Assembly (NCBI RefSeq): GCF_014647975.1
Contig: NZ_BMQF01000018.1
Coordinates: forward strand, 62,001-126,000
Length of the DNA: 64,000 bases
Origin: Streptomyces fumigatiscleroticus
GTDB lineage: Bacteria > Actinomycetota > Actinomycetes > Streptomycetales > Streptomycetaceae
Direction: 5' to 3'
The notes beneath the pieces were generated by a model. The model saw only the letters and a list, made by a program, of their open reading frames with translations. It made no database searches and was not told where the DNA came from. This document shows, one piece after another, positions 13,094 through 23,076 of the stretch; position 1 is the stretch's first letter, and every line of letters starts with the position of its first letter. The position numbers and the translations under genes are program-made.

Positions 13094-14395
13094 TTACCTT
13101 GCGCGCGAACGGGGGCCGACCGCCGTCGCCCCGTTGACGCCGGCCACTCCGACCGGCACGGGAGCGTGGTCCTGCTCCGCGGCCTCGGTGCCGTCCTCCT
13201 CGGCCGGCACCGGCTCGGCGACCGCCTTGCGGCGGCGGTAGCGCGGCGGCACGAAGCGCTCGGCCCAGCGCGGGGCGCGCGGCGTGAAGCGCGGCAGCAG
13301 GAGCAGCACCAGCCCGACCGCGCTGAGGAAGACGACGCCCAGCACGATCCACATGGACGCGGAGTTGACGGAGTACGCCAGCGCCCCGAACGCGATCAGC
13401 GCCGACCAGAAGTACATGATCAGCACGGCCCGGCTGTGCGAGTGCCCGATCTCCAGCAGCCGGTGGTGCAGATGACCGCGGTCCGCGGCGAACGGCGACT
13501 GGCCCCGCCAGGTGCGCCGGACGATCGCCAGCACCAGGTCGGCGGCCGGGATCGCGATGATCGTCAGCGGCATCAGCAGCGGGATGTAGACCGGCACCAT
13601 CTGGTGCACGGCGTTGCGCTCGGAGCCGGAGAACAGCTTCATCACATCGGGGTCGACCTGCCCCGTCACCGAGATCGCGCCCGCCGCCAGCACCAGGCCG
13701 ATCAGCATCGAGCCGGAGTCGCCCATGAAGATCCGGGCCGGGTGCATGTTGTGCGGCAGGAAGCCCAGGCACATGCCCATCAGGATCGCCGCGAACAGGG
13801 TGGCCGGGGCGGCGGCCTCGATGCCGTACGAGTACCAGATCCGGTAGGCGTACATGAAGAACGCCGCCGAGGCGATGCACACCATGCCGGAGGCCAGGCC
13901 GTCCAGGCCGTCGACGAAGTTCACCGCGTTGATGGTGATCACGACCAGCGCGACGGTCAGCAGGGTGCCCTGCCACTGGGTCAGCGCCACCGTGCCGACG
14001 CCCGGCACCGGGATCCACAGGATCGTCAGACCCTGCACCACCATCACACCCGCCGCGATCATCTGGCCGCCCAGCTTGATCAGGGCGTCGATCTCGAACT
14101 TGTCGTCCAGGACCCCGATCAGCCAGATCAGCGCGGCCCCGGAGAGCAGGGCCCGCGGCTCGTTGGAGGTCTCGAAGACCGAGTTGAGGTTGGTCAGGTG
14201 GTCGGCGACCAGCAGACCCGCGCAGAGCCCGAAGAACATGGCGATCCCGCCGAGCCGTGGAGTGGGTTCCCGGTGCACGTCGCGGGCCCGGATCTCCGGC
14301 ATCGCCCCGGCCACGATCGCGAACTTCCGTACCGGCCCTGTCAGCAGATACGTCACCGCGGCCGTGATGCAGAGCGTCAGCAGGTATTCACGCAC
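13094..14395 (-). CDS. wecA: Undecaprenyl-phosphate GlcNAc-1-phosphate transferase (WecA/TagO/MraY family)
   Basis: This 433-aa polytopic membrane enzyme transfers a sugar-1-phosphate, probably GlcNAc, from UDP to undecaprenyl phosphate and so starts a cell-wall glycopolymer. The family motifs are clear: an Asp pair in GVLDDKFEID, NAVNFVDGLDGLASG, FMGDSGSM and the HLHHRLLEIGHSH histidine motif. About eleven hydrophobic segments are seen, then a 70-residue hydrophilic tail rich in Ala, Glu, Arg and Pro. GTG 14395 (VREYLLTL) has GGGGAAG just upstream; an upstream GTG at 14434 gives 446 aa. Its position next to atpI matches rfe/wecA of mycobacteria. Confidence 0.9.
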   Translation of the reverse strand: MREYLLTLCITAAVTYLLTGPVRKFAIVAGAMPEIRARDVHREPTPRLGGIAMFFGLCAGLLVADHLTNLNSVFETSNEPRALLSGAALIWLIGVLDDKFEIDALIKLGGQMIAAGVMVVQGLTILWIPVPGVGTVALTQWQGTLLTVALVVITINAVNFVDGLDGLASGMVCIASAAFFMYAYRIWYSYGIEAAAPATLFAAILMGMCLGFLPHNMHPARIFMGDSGSMLIGLVLAAGAISVTGQVDPDVMKLFSGSERNAVHQMVPVYIPLLMPLTIIAIPAADLVLAIVRRTWRGQSPFAADRGHLHHRLLEIGHSHSRAVLIMYFWSALIAFGALAYSVNSASMWIVLGVVFLSAVGLVLLLLPRFTPRAPRWAERFVPPRYRRRKAVAEPVPAEEDGTEAAEQDHAPVPVGVAGVNGATAVGPRSRAR

Positions 14396-14525
14396 GGGCT
14401 TCCCCACAGGTTTCGCTGGCCATTCCAGCCCCACACATTAGCGACGGACGCATATCTGTGGGGACTTCCGGGTAGCGACGATGGTTTCACGCGTCGCCGC
14501 GCGGCCGGACCGCGCCCACCCCGGC

Positions 14526-15764
<1,239 letters not shown>

Positions 15765-15832
15765 GGTGTGCTCCGGGCGTCGACGGTGACGTACGTCCAA
15801 TGTAGGCCCACGGCGAGCGGGATGCCCGGTCG

Positions 15833-16483
15833 TCAGGTCCTCGCGGGTACTCCCGTCAGGGCCGTGACGACCGGGTCGAGCGCCTGGTGTATCTCGTCGC
15901 CGACCGAGCGGAAGAACGTCAGCGGGGCCCCGTAGGGGTCGTAGACCTCGTCGGCCTCCGCGGTCGGCGCCAGCAGCCAGCCGCGCAGGGCCGCCGCCGC
16001 GCGCACCAGGGCGCGGGCGCGCATGACCAGGCCGTCCTCCAGGGGCGGCAGGGTCGCCGGGTCGATCGCCCGCACCAGCCGGGTGAACTCCTTCAGCGTG
16101 AAGGTGCGCAGGCCCGCCGAGTGGCCCATGGAGATGACCTGGGCGCGGTGGTCGCGGGTCGCCGTCAGGACCAGGTCGGCCCGGATGACGTGCTCGTCGA
16201 GCAGCTCGCGCCCGACGAAGCCGGAGGCGTCCGCGCCGAAGTCGGCCAGCACGGCCTCCGCGTTGGCCTCCATGGGCGCGCCCTCGTGACCCCAGGTGCC
16301 CGCGCTCTCCACGATCAGCCCGCCGCCCAGGATGCCGAGCCGTTCCTGCACGTAGTGGCGGGTCAGCCGCTCGGTGATGGGCGAGCGGCAGACGTTGCCG
16401 GTGCTGACGTGCAGGATGCGGAAGCTGTCGCGAGGGAACCCGAAGGTGGTCGTCTCCTCCCCGATGCCGCCTATGCCGAGCAT
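15833..16483 (-). CDS. Low-molecular-weight protein-tyrosine-phosphatase family protein with Ser at the nucleophile position
   Basis: This 216-aa protein has the LMW-PTP fold pattern. Near the N-terminus the phosphate loop reads VSTGNVCRSP (residues 26-35), where active enzymes have VCxGNxCRSP. The catalytic Cys of the C-X5-R motif is therefore Ser27 (codon AGC, read directly). The loop Arg33, the second Cys32 and the general-acid region VYDPYG (Asp182) are retained. This could make it a phosphotyrosine/phosphoarginine-binding pseudophosphatase or a low-activity enzyme. It lies between sua5 and glyA, with a 50-bp gap to sua5. Confidence 0.85.
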   Translation of the reverse strand: MLGIGGIGEETTTFGFPRDSFRILHVSTGNVCRSPITERLTRHYVQERLGILGGGLIVESAGTWGHEGAPMEANAEAVLADFGADASGFVGRELLDEHVIRADLVLTATRDHRAQVISMGHSAGLRTFTLKEFTRLVRAIDPATLPPLEDGLVMRARALVRAAAALRGWLLAPTAEADEVYDPYGAPLTFFRSVGDEIHQALDPVVTALTGVPART

Positions 16484-16535
16484 GGGGGTCCCCCCTGGTC
16501 GAGCGCGGCGGAGGGCCGGAGGGACACGGGGGCCG

Positions 16536-17183
16536 TCAATTCGCCACCTCGAGGTCGGGTACGACCTTCCTCAGCTCGTCCGCCGAGAGCGCGCCCGCGC
16601 GCAGCAGCAGCGGCACCTCACGGGTGACGTCGACGATCGACGACGGGACGTTGCCGGGCGTCGGGCCGCCGTCCAGGTAGACGGAGACGGAGTCGCCGAG
16701 CATGTTCTGGGCGGCGTCGCAGTCCTCCGGGGCGGGGTGGCCGGTGAGGTTCGCCGACGACACGGCCATGGGACCGACCTCGGTGAGCAGCTCGATGGCG
16801 ACCGGGTGCAGCGGCATGCGCACGGCGACCGTGCCCCGGGTGTCGCCGAGGTCCCACTGGAGGGACGGCTGGTGCTTGGCGACGAGCGTCAGGGCGCCCG
16901 GCCAGAAGGCGTCGACCAGCTCCCAGGCCAGCTCGGAGAAGTCCGTGACCAGGCCGTGCAGGGTGTTCGGGGAGCCGATCAGCACGGGCGAGGGCATGTT
17001 GCGGCCCCGGCCCTTGGCCTGAAGCAGGTCCCCGACGGCCTCCGAGGAGAACGCGTCGGCGCCGATGCCGTACACGGTGTCGGTCGGCAGCACCACCAGC
17101 TCACCACGGCGGACGGCGGACGCGGCCTCGCGCAGACCGGTCACGCGGTCGGTCGCGTCGTTGGTGTCGTATCGCCGTGCCAT
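16536..17183 (-). CDS. L-threonylcarbamoyladenylate synthase (Sua5/YwlC/YrdC family)
   Basis: This 215-aa enzyme makes threonylcarbamoyl-AMP from threonine, bicarbonate and ATP for the t6A37 modification of ANN-decoding tRNAs. Diagnostic segments are LVVLPTDTVYGIGADAF, the KGRGRNMPSPVLIG binding loop, FWPGALTLV and VAVRMPLHP plus MAVSSANLTG. It is a YrdC domain without a long Sua5 C-terminal extension. It follows prmC directly, with an 18-codon overlapping reading frame in the gap; a GAGGAGG site 8 nt upstream sets the ATG start. Confidence 0.93.
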   Translation of the reverse strand: MARRYDTNDATDRVTGLREAASAVRRGELVVLPTDTVYGIGADAFSSEAVGDLLQAKGRGRNMPSPVLIGSPNTLHGLVTDFSELAWELVDAFWPGALTLVAKHQPSLQWDLGDTRGTVAVRMPLHPVAIELLTEVGPMAVSSANLTGHPAPEDCDAAQNMLGDSVSVYLDGGPTPGNVPSSIVDVTREVPLLLRAGALSADELRKVVPDLEVAN

Positions 17184-17238
17184 CTTTAGCGGGCCTCCTC
17201 GTACACGTGCTGCTGGGGGTATGAAGTCTGCGGGGTGC

Positions 17239-18120
17239 TCACGGCAGCGCCTTGCGGGCGGTCGCGAACCGCGGGCGGTTGTTGAGATCGGGGTGGTCGG
17301 CCGCGTCGGCCCAGCCCCGCTCCTCGGTGAAGATCCAGGGCACCTGGCCGCCCTGGGTGTCGGCGTGCTCGACGACGACCACGCCGCCGGGCCGCAGCAG
17401 CCGGTGCGCGGTGCGCTCCAGGCCGCGGATCAGGTCCAGGCCGTCCTCGCCGGAGAACAGGGCCATCTGGGGGTCGTGGTCCCGCGCCTCGGGGGCGACG
17501 TACTCCCACTCGGTGAGCGGGATGTACGGCGGGTTGGAGATCACCAGGTCGACCTGGCCGTCGAGGTCGTGGAAGGCGTCCAGGGCGTCGCCCTGGCGCA
17601 GGTCGACCCGGGAGCCCTGCATGTTCTTGCGGGTCCACACCAGGGCGTCCTCGGACAGCTCCACGGCATGCACCCGGGAGCGGGGGACCTCCTGGGCCAG
17701 GGCGAGCGCGATCGCGCCGGAGCCGGTGCACAGGTCCACGATGCACGGCTCCACGACGTCCATGGCGCGCACCGCGTCTATCGCCCAGCCCACCACCGAC
17801 TCGGTCTCCGGGCGCGGCACGAACACCCCGGGTCCGACCTGGAGCTCCAGGTAGCGGAAGTAGGCGCGTCCGGTGATGTGCTGAAGCGGTTCGCGGGCCT
17901 CGCGGCGGGCGACGACCTCCCAGTAGCGGGCGTCGAAGTCGGCGTCCCTCACCGTGTGCAGCGCGCCGCGCTTGACGCCGTGCACGAAGGCGGCGAGCTC
18001 CTCGGCGTCGGTGCGCGGCGAGGGCACGCCGGCGTCGGCCAGCCGCTGGGTGGCCTGCGCCACCTCCGCGAGCAGCACGCTGCGGGGGCTCGGGGGTCGC
18101 CCCCCGGGATCTTGCTGCAC
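17239..18120 (-). CDS. prmC: Release factor glutamine methyltransferase
   Basis: This 293-aa SAM-dependent enzyme methylates the Gln of the GGQ motif in release factors. It has a helical N-terminal substrate domain (residues 1-95), then a Rossmann fold with IVDLCTGSGAIALALA and the catalytic NPPY motif (LVISNPPYIPLTE). GTG 18120 is preceded by GGAGGACG with about 7-nt spacing. It sits directly after prfA, its substrate gene, as in many bacteria. Confidence 0.95.
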   Translation of the reverse strand: MQQDPGGRPPSPRSVLLAEVAQATQRLADAGVPSPRTDAEELAAFVHGVKRGALHTVRDADFDARYWEVVARREAREPLQHITGRAYFRYLELQVGPGVFVPRPETESVVGWAIDAVRAMDVVEPCIVDLCTGSGAIALALAQEVPRSRVHAVELSEDALVWTRKNMQGSRVDLRQGDALDAFHDLDGQVDLVISNPPYIPLTEWEYVAPEARDHDPQMALFSGEDGLDLIRGLERTAHRLLRPGGVVVVEHADTQGGQVPWIFTEERGWADAADHPDLNNRPRFATARKALP

Positions 18121-18159
18121 GCTCGTCCTCCGGTGCTCGTGCGGAACTCGTGCGGGGCC

Positions 18160-19236
<1,077 letters not shown>

Positions 19237-19278
19237 CTTGGGCTCCTGAAATGCGTACGGAAGGGAAGGCGGGCGACC

Positions 19279-19308
19279 AAAAACGCCGGTCCCGGCGCGC
19301 CCCGGGAC
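19279..19308 (-). terminator. Hairpin with T-run after rpmE
   Basis: On the minus strand a 7-bp stem (GTCCCGG...CCGGGAC, 19289-19308) is followed by CGGCG and five T residues. It lies 36 bp after the rpmE stop and before prfA, so it could reduce read-through into prfA. Confidence 0.6.
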
Positions 19309-19343
19309 GGGGGCACGGCCGTGGACCGGCGGTATGGGGCTCG

Positions 19344-19568
19344 CTACTTCTTGGAGCCGGCGGCAGCCTTGCCGAAGCGGGCCTCGAAGCGGGCCACACG
19401 GCCACCGGTGTCGAGGATCTTCTGCTTGCCCGTGTAGAACGGGTGGCACTCGGAGCAGACCTCGGCCCGGATGGTGCCGGACTGGATCGTGCTGCGGGTG
19501 GTGAACGACGCGCCGCAGGTGCAGCTGACCTGCGTCTCGACGTACTCGGGGTGGATGTCGCGCTTCAA
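19344..19568 (-). CDS. rpmE: 50S ribosomal protein L31, zinc-binding form
   Basis: This 74-aa ribosomal protein has four cysteines (C16, C18, C38 and C41), the zinc-containing (C+) version rather than the zinc-free paralogue. Streptomyces usually encode both and switch under zinc limitation through Zur; no Zur box was recognised here. It is syntenic with rho-rpmE-prfA in mycobacteria. Confidence 0.97.
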   Translation of the reverse strand: MKRDIHPEYVETQVSCTCGASFTTRSTIQSGTIRAEVCSECHPFYTGKQKILDTGGRVARFEARFGKAAAGSKK

Positions 19569-19740
19569 GGTGTCTCCTATGTTCCGGGAGGGCGCCGGGT
19601 CGCCGTCGCGGGATGCGGCAGCGTGAACCGGGGCCGACGAACCAGTCTGCCAGGACTGGCCGCATCCCCCAAAACCGGGGGGCGCGGCGATCTATTCCGA
19701 CGACCGTCGCCAGGCCGCGGGGAAGGGGCCGAGGAGCAGG

Positions 19741-20880
19741 TCAGGAGGTCGCCACGACGCCGGTGGCGCCGCCGGCGGCGGTGTTCTCGGTCGCGCTCCC
19801 GGGGATCGCCCGGTCGTTCTTCAGGGCGGTCCACACCTCCTCGGCCTTGTCCTCGTCGACGAGGACGCGGTTGCCGTCGGCCGGGTCGTACTGCACCGGC
19901 ATCGTGACCATGGTCATGCGGGAGGCGCTGAGGGACTTCAGCCCGCTCGCGAACGACATCAGCGAGTTCACCGAGCCCAGGTCGGAGTCGGTGGTCACGG
20001 TCCTGGTGGCCGTGTCGGCGAGGTCGTAGAGCTTCTTCGGGCTGGTGAGGACGCCGATGTCCTCGACCTGGGTCACCAGGGCCTTGACGAAGGCCTGCTG
20101 GAGCTGGATGCGGCCGAGGTCGGAGCCGTCGCCGACGCCGTGCCGGGTGCGGACCAGGCCGAGGGACTGCTCGCCGTCGAGGGTGTGGGTGCCGGCCTTC
20201 AGGTTCAGATGGCTGTCGGGGTCGTCGATGTCCTGGGTGGTGGTGATCTTCACGCCGCCCAGCTCGTCGATCAGCTTCCGGAAGCCGCTGAAGTCGACCT
20301 CCAGGTAGTGGTCCATGCGGATGCCGGTCATGGACTCGACGGTCTTCACCGCGCAGGCGGCGCCGCCGGTGGCGTAGGCCGAGTTGAACATCACGCCGGA
20401 CGCGGCCCGGTGCGTGGTGCCGTCGGTGCCGGTGCACTCGGGGCGGTCGATGAGGGTGTCGCGCGGCACGGAGACCACGACGGCCTTCTTGTGGCCCTCG
20501 TAGACGTGCAGGATCATCGCCGTGTCGGAGCGGGCGGTGCCGTCGTCGGTGCCGCCGCCGAGCGACTTGTTGCCGCCGGAGCGGGTGTCCGAGCCCAGGA
20601 CGAGGATGTTCTCCGAGCCGTTGTCGGCCTTGACCGGCCGGTCGGCGCCGAGGGCCTGGTCGATGTCCACGCTCTTGATGTTGCCGTTGAGCTTGAAGTA
20701 CAGGTACCCGGCCCCGGTGCCGCCCAGCACGAGGATGCCCGCGGCGGTGCAGGCCAGGACCGTCAGCCCGGTACGGCGTCTGCCGCGCGGCCTGCCGCGG
20801 CGGCCCTGGGCGCGGTGACGCGGGCCGGTGGTGCCGGTCCCGCCCGGTATGCCGGGGTCCGGCGTGGTCTCGGCGGACAT
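19741..20880 (-). CDS. LytR-CpsA-Psr (LCP) family cell-envelope glycopolymer transferase
   Basis: This 379-aa type II membrane protein has a cytoplasmic Arg/Gly-rich tail (residues 1-37), one transmembrane helix (about 38-61), then an extracellular LCP domain. Typical motifs are NILVLGSDTRSG, VVSVPRDTLID and the Arg cluster in LGLVRTRHGVGDGSDLGRIQLQQ. These enzymes attach undecaprenyl-linked polymers such as teichoic acids or galactan to peptidoglycan. ATG 20880 has GAGGAG 4 nt upstream; the frame is open to 20952. The nearby wecA-like gene could supply the lipid-linked precursor (inference). Confidence 0.9.
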   Translation of the reverse strand: MSAETTPDPGIPGGTGTTGPRHRAQGRRGRPRGRRRTGLTVLACTAAGILVLGGTGAGYLYFKLNGNIKSVDIDQALGADRPVKADNGSENILVLGSDTRSGGNKSLGGGTDDGTARSDTAMILHVYEGHKKAVVVSVPRDTLIDRPECTGTDGTTHRAASGVMFNSAYATGGAACAVKTVESMTGIRMDHYLEVDFSGFRKLIDELGGVKITTTQDIDDPDSHLNLKAGTHTLDGEQSLGLVRTRHGVGDGSDLGRIQLQQAFVKALVTQVEDIGVLTSPKKLYDLADTATRTVTTDSDLGSVNSLMSFASGLKSLSASRMTMVTMPVQYDPADGNRVLVDEDKAEEVWTALKNDRAIPGSATENTAAGGATGVVATS

Positions 20881-21025
20881 GTGCTCCTCAGCGCTTCTGG
20901 TCCGGTTCGGCCCCCCCTGCGTGCGGTGCCGGGTCAGGCCGTTCTCGGACACGGGAGACCTGTTCGCACCATCGTCGCCCCGTCACCTCGGACGGGGAAA
21001 CCCCGCGAAAGGGTTGCACAAAGGA

Positions 21026-21056
21026 CTGTGCCCGCCCCGTGGCGGGGCGGGCACAG
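21026..21056 (-). terminator. Perfect 14-bp hairpin after the serine protease gene
   Basis: Arms at 21026-21039 (CTGTGCCCGCCCCG) and 21043-21056 are perfectly complementary around a 3-nt loop. They lie 43 bp after the protease stop. Confidence 0.8.
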
Positions 21057-21098
21057 CGCGTGGCCGGAACGGCGGGGCGAACCCCGCTCACCTGCGTT

Positions 21099-22934
21099 CT
21101 AGCCGAAGATGTCGTACTGCTTGAACGTGGTGCCGAGGGACTTCGGTGTGCCGAAGATCTCACTGCCGGCCTTGCCGGTGCCCGGGTAGAGCCAGAGCTT
21201 GCCGGCGGGGGTGCGGGCCAGGAAGTCGGCCTTGCCGTCGCCGGAGACGTCGCCGACCAGGTCGAAGGCGTTGTAGGTCTTGTTGGTGTAGGTGCGCACC
21301 TTGATCCGGGCGGCGAACGCGCCGGCGCCCGCCTTGCCGGTGCCCCGGTACAGGTACACGGCGCCGTTGCTCTTGCTGCGCGCGATCAGGTCGGTCCGGC
21401 CGTCGCCGTTGAAGTCGCCGTGGCCGCGCAGGGTGTCGTACTGGTTCCAGCCCCCGCCGACCCGCACGCGGGCGGCGAAGGTGCCGTTGCCCTTGCCCGG
21501 GTAGGTCCACAGGACGCCGGCGGAGTCGACGGAGAGCAGGTCGGGCAGGTAGTCGCCGTTGACGTCACCGGGGACGACGATGCGGGTGCGGCTCGTCCAG
21601 TTGTCGGCGAGCTTCTTCCTGGCCCAGGAGCCGCTGGAGGCCACGTAGTGCTCCCAGTACAGATCGCCGCCGGAGCTCTCGCGCACCACGAGGTCCTGGT
21701 AGCCGTCCCAGTTCAGGTCGGTCTGGAGGACGACGTTGACGCCGTTCCAGTTGCCCCAGGACTCGCTGGCGGCCAGGGAGGTGCCCTTGGAGTTCCGGGA
21801 GTAGCCGGTCTTGGTGGAGGCCTGGCGCATCCACACGTCGGCGTAGTGGTCGCCGCTGATGTCGGTGTCGTCGATGCGCGGGTAGACCGCGCCGACATAG
21901 CTGGTCACCTTGGAGAAGACGCTGTAGGCGCCCTTGGTGACGCAATCCTCCACGCCCCAGGAGACGACACCGGCGATCCGGCCGCCGACGACCAGCGGGC
22001 CGCCGGAGTCGCCGTTGCAGGCGGTGGTGGTGCCGGTGTCGCTGCCGGTGGCGGGCTTGCCCGCACAGACCATGTGGCCCTTGACGTAGTCGGCTCCGTA
22101 GGCCGCCGCGCAGGTGGCGTCGGACTGGACGGGCAGCGTGGCCGTCCTCAGCGTCTCGGAGACGTCGTCGCTGGTGGAGCTGGTGCGGCCCCAGCCGTAG
22201 ACCTTGGCGCTGGTGCCGGCCTTGTAGGAGGTGGTGTCGCCGGACGTCGTCATGCGGATCGGCGTGGCCCTGACGGCGTTGGCCAGGGTGATGACGGCGA
22301 TGTCGTTGTCGATGGTCCTCGCGTTGTACGACGGGTGGTTCCACTGCCGCCAGGGCAGGGAGACCGTGCCGCCGTGCAGGTCGCTGCCGCCGGAGCTGGT
22401 GGTGGTCGGCAGCTGGGCGGTGCCGGTGACGACGGCGCCGTACTTGTACCAGTTGTAGCCCTTGACGCAGTGCGCGGCCGTAAGGATCTTCGTGGGCGCG
22501 ACGACCGCGCCGCCGCAGAAGAAGCCCAGGTCGTCGCTCTCGGTGGTGGTGCCCCGGTCGTCGTAGTACCAGAGCTGGGCCATCCAGGGCGCCGAGGTGA
22601 CGGTGGTGGTCGTACCGCCGATGATCTTCGGGTCGACGGTGGCGGTGCGGGTGCCGGTGCTCGCGCTCAGGGTCGTCTTCCCGGACGTCCGGCCCGCGGT
22701 GTCGTCACCGGCGAGGGCGCCCGCGACGCGGCGCTGAAGCTCGGCCGGCGGTACGGAAGCGGCGGCGGTGGCGGTGGCGGGTGCGGCCGTCGGCTGCGGC
22801 AGCGGGGTGGCGGCCTCGGCGGACGTGGTCAGCAGTGCGGCGGCGACGGCCGCGGCCACACCGGCCGCCGCCACGGGCAGGCCGATGCGGATTCCGCGTC
22901 TGTGACGACCACTCCTGGGCATGGGTGTGTCCAT
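21099..22934 (-). CDS. Secreted chymotrypsin-family (S1) serine protease with FG-GAP/VCBS repeats
   Basis: This 611-aa secreted protein has a long signal peptide (Arg-rich n-region, hydrophobic core about residues 17-36, cleavage near SAEAA) and a pro-segment. An IIGG activation site lies at 104-107, followed by an S1 protease domain with the triad His155 (TAAHC), Asp211 (DNDIAVI) and Ser310 (GDSGGP). The residue six before the catalytic Ser is Thr304, not the Asp of true trypsins, so cleavage after Arg/Lys is not assured. The C-terminal half (about 350-611) has at least five calcium-type repeats (GDVNGDYLPD, GDFNGDGRTD, GDVSGDGKAD and others) expected to form a beta-propeller. It sits between rho and the LCP gene with its own terminator. 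Confidence 0.93.
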   Translation of the reverse strand: MDTPMPRSGRHRRGIRIGLPVAAAGVAAAVAAALLTTSAEAATPLPQPTAAPATATAAASVPPAELQRRVAGALAGDDTAGRTSGKTTLSASTGTRTATVDPKIIGGTTTTVTSAPWMAQLWYYDDRGTTTESDDLGFFCGGAVVAPTKILTAAHCVKGYNWYKYGAVVTGTAQLPTTTSSGGSDLHGGTVSLPWRQWNHPSYNARTIDNDIAVITLANAVRATPIRMTTSGDTTSYKAGTSAKVYGWGRTSSTSDDVSETLRTATLPVQSDATCAAAYGADYVKGHMVCAGKPATGSDTGTTTACNGDSGGPLVVGGRIAGVVSWGVEDCVTKGAYSVFSKVTSYVGAVYPRIDDTDISGDHYADVWMRQASTKTGYSRNSKGTSLAASESWGNWNGVNVVLQTDLNWDGYQDLVVRESSGGDLYWEHYVASSGSWARKKLADNWTSRTRIVVPGDVNGDYLPDLLSVDSAGVLWTYPGKGNGTFAARVRVGGGWNQYDTLRGHGDFNGDGRTDLIARSKSNGAVYLYRGTGKAGAGAFAARIKVRTYTNKTYNAFDLVGDVSGDGKADFLARTPAGKLWLYPGTGKAGSEIFGTPKSLGTTFKQYDIFG

Positions 22935-23030
22935 GCAAGTCCCCCCTCGGGATCAGAAGTTCCTGTGCGGACGCTGTGCGTCGAAAGCGCGTCCGAAAGG
23001 CGTGATGGTACACCGCGCGGGGTAACGGAA

Positions 23031-23059
23031 AGGGCCGCCCCCGTGCCGGGAGCGGCCCT
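23031..23059 (-). terminator. Intrinsic-type hairpin after rho
   Basis: On the minus strand AGGGCCGC (23052-23059) pairs with GCGGCCCT (23031-23038), followed by TTTCC. It lies 18 bp after the rho stop. Confidence 0.7.
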
Positions 23060-23076
23060 CTTCGTTCGCCGTGACG

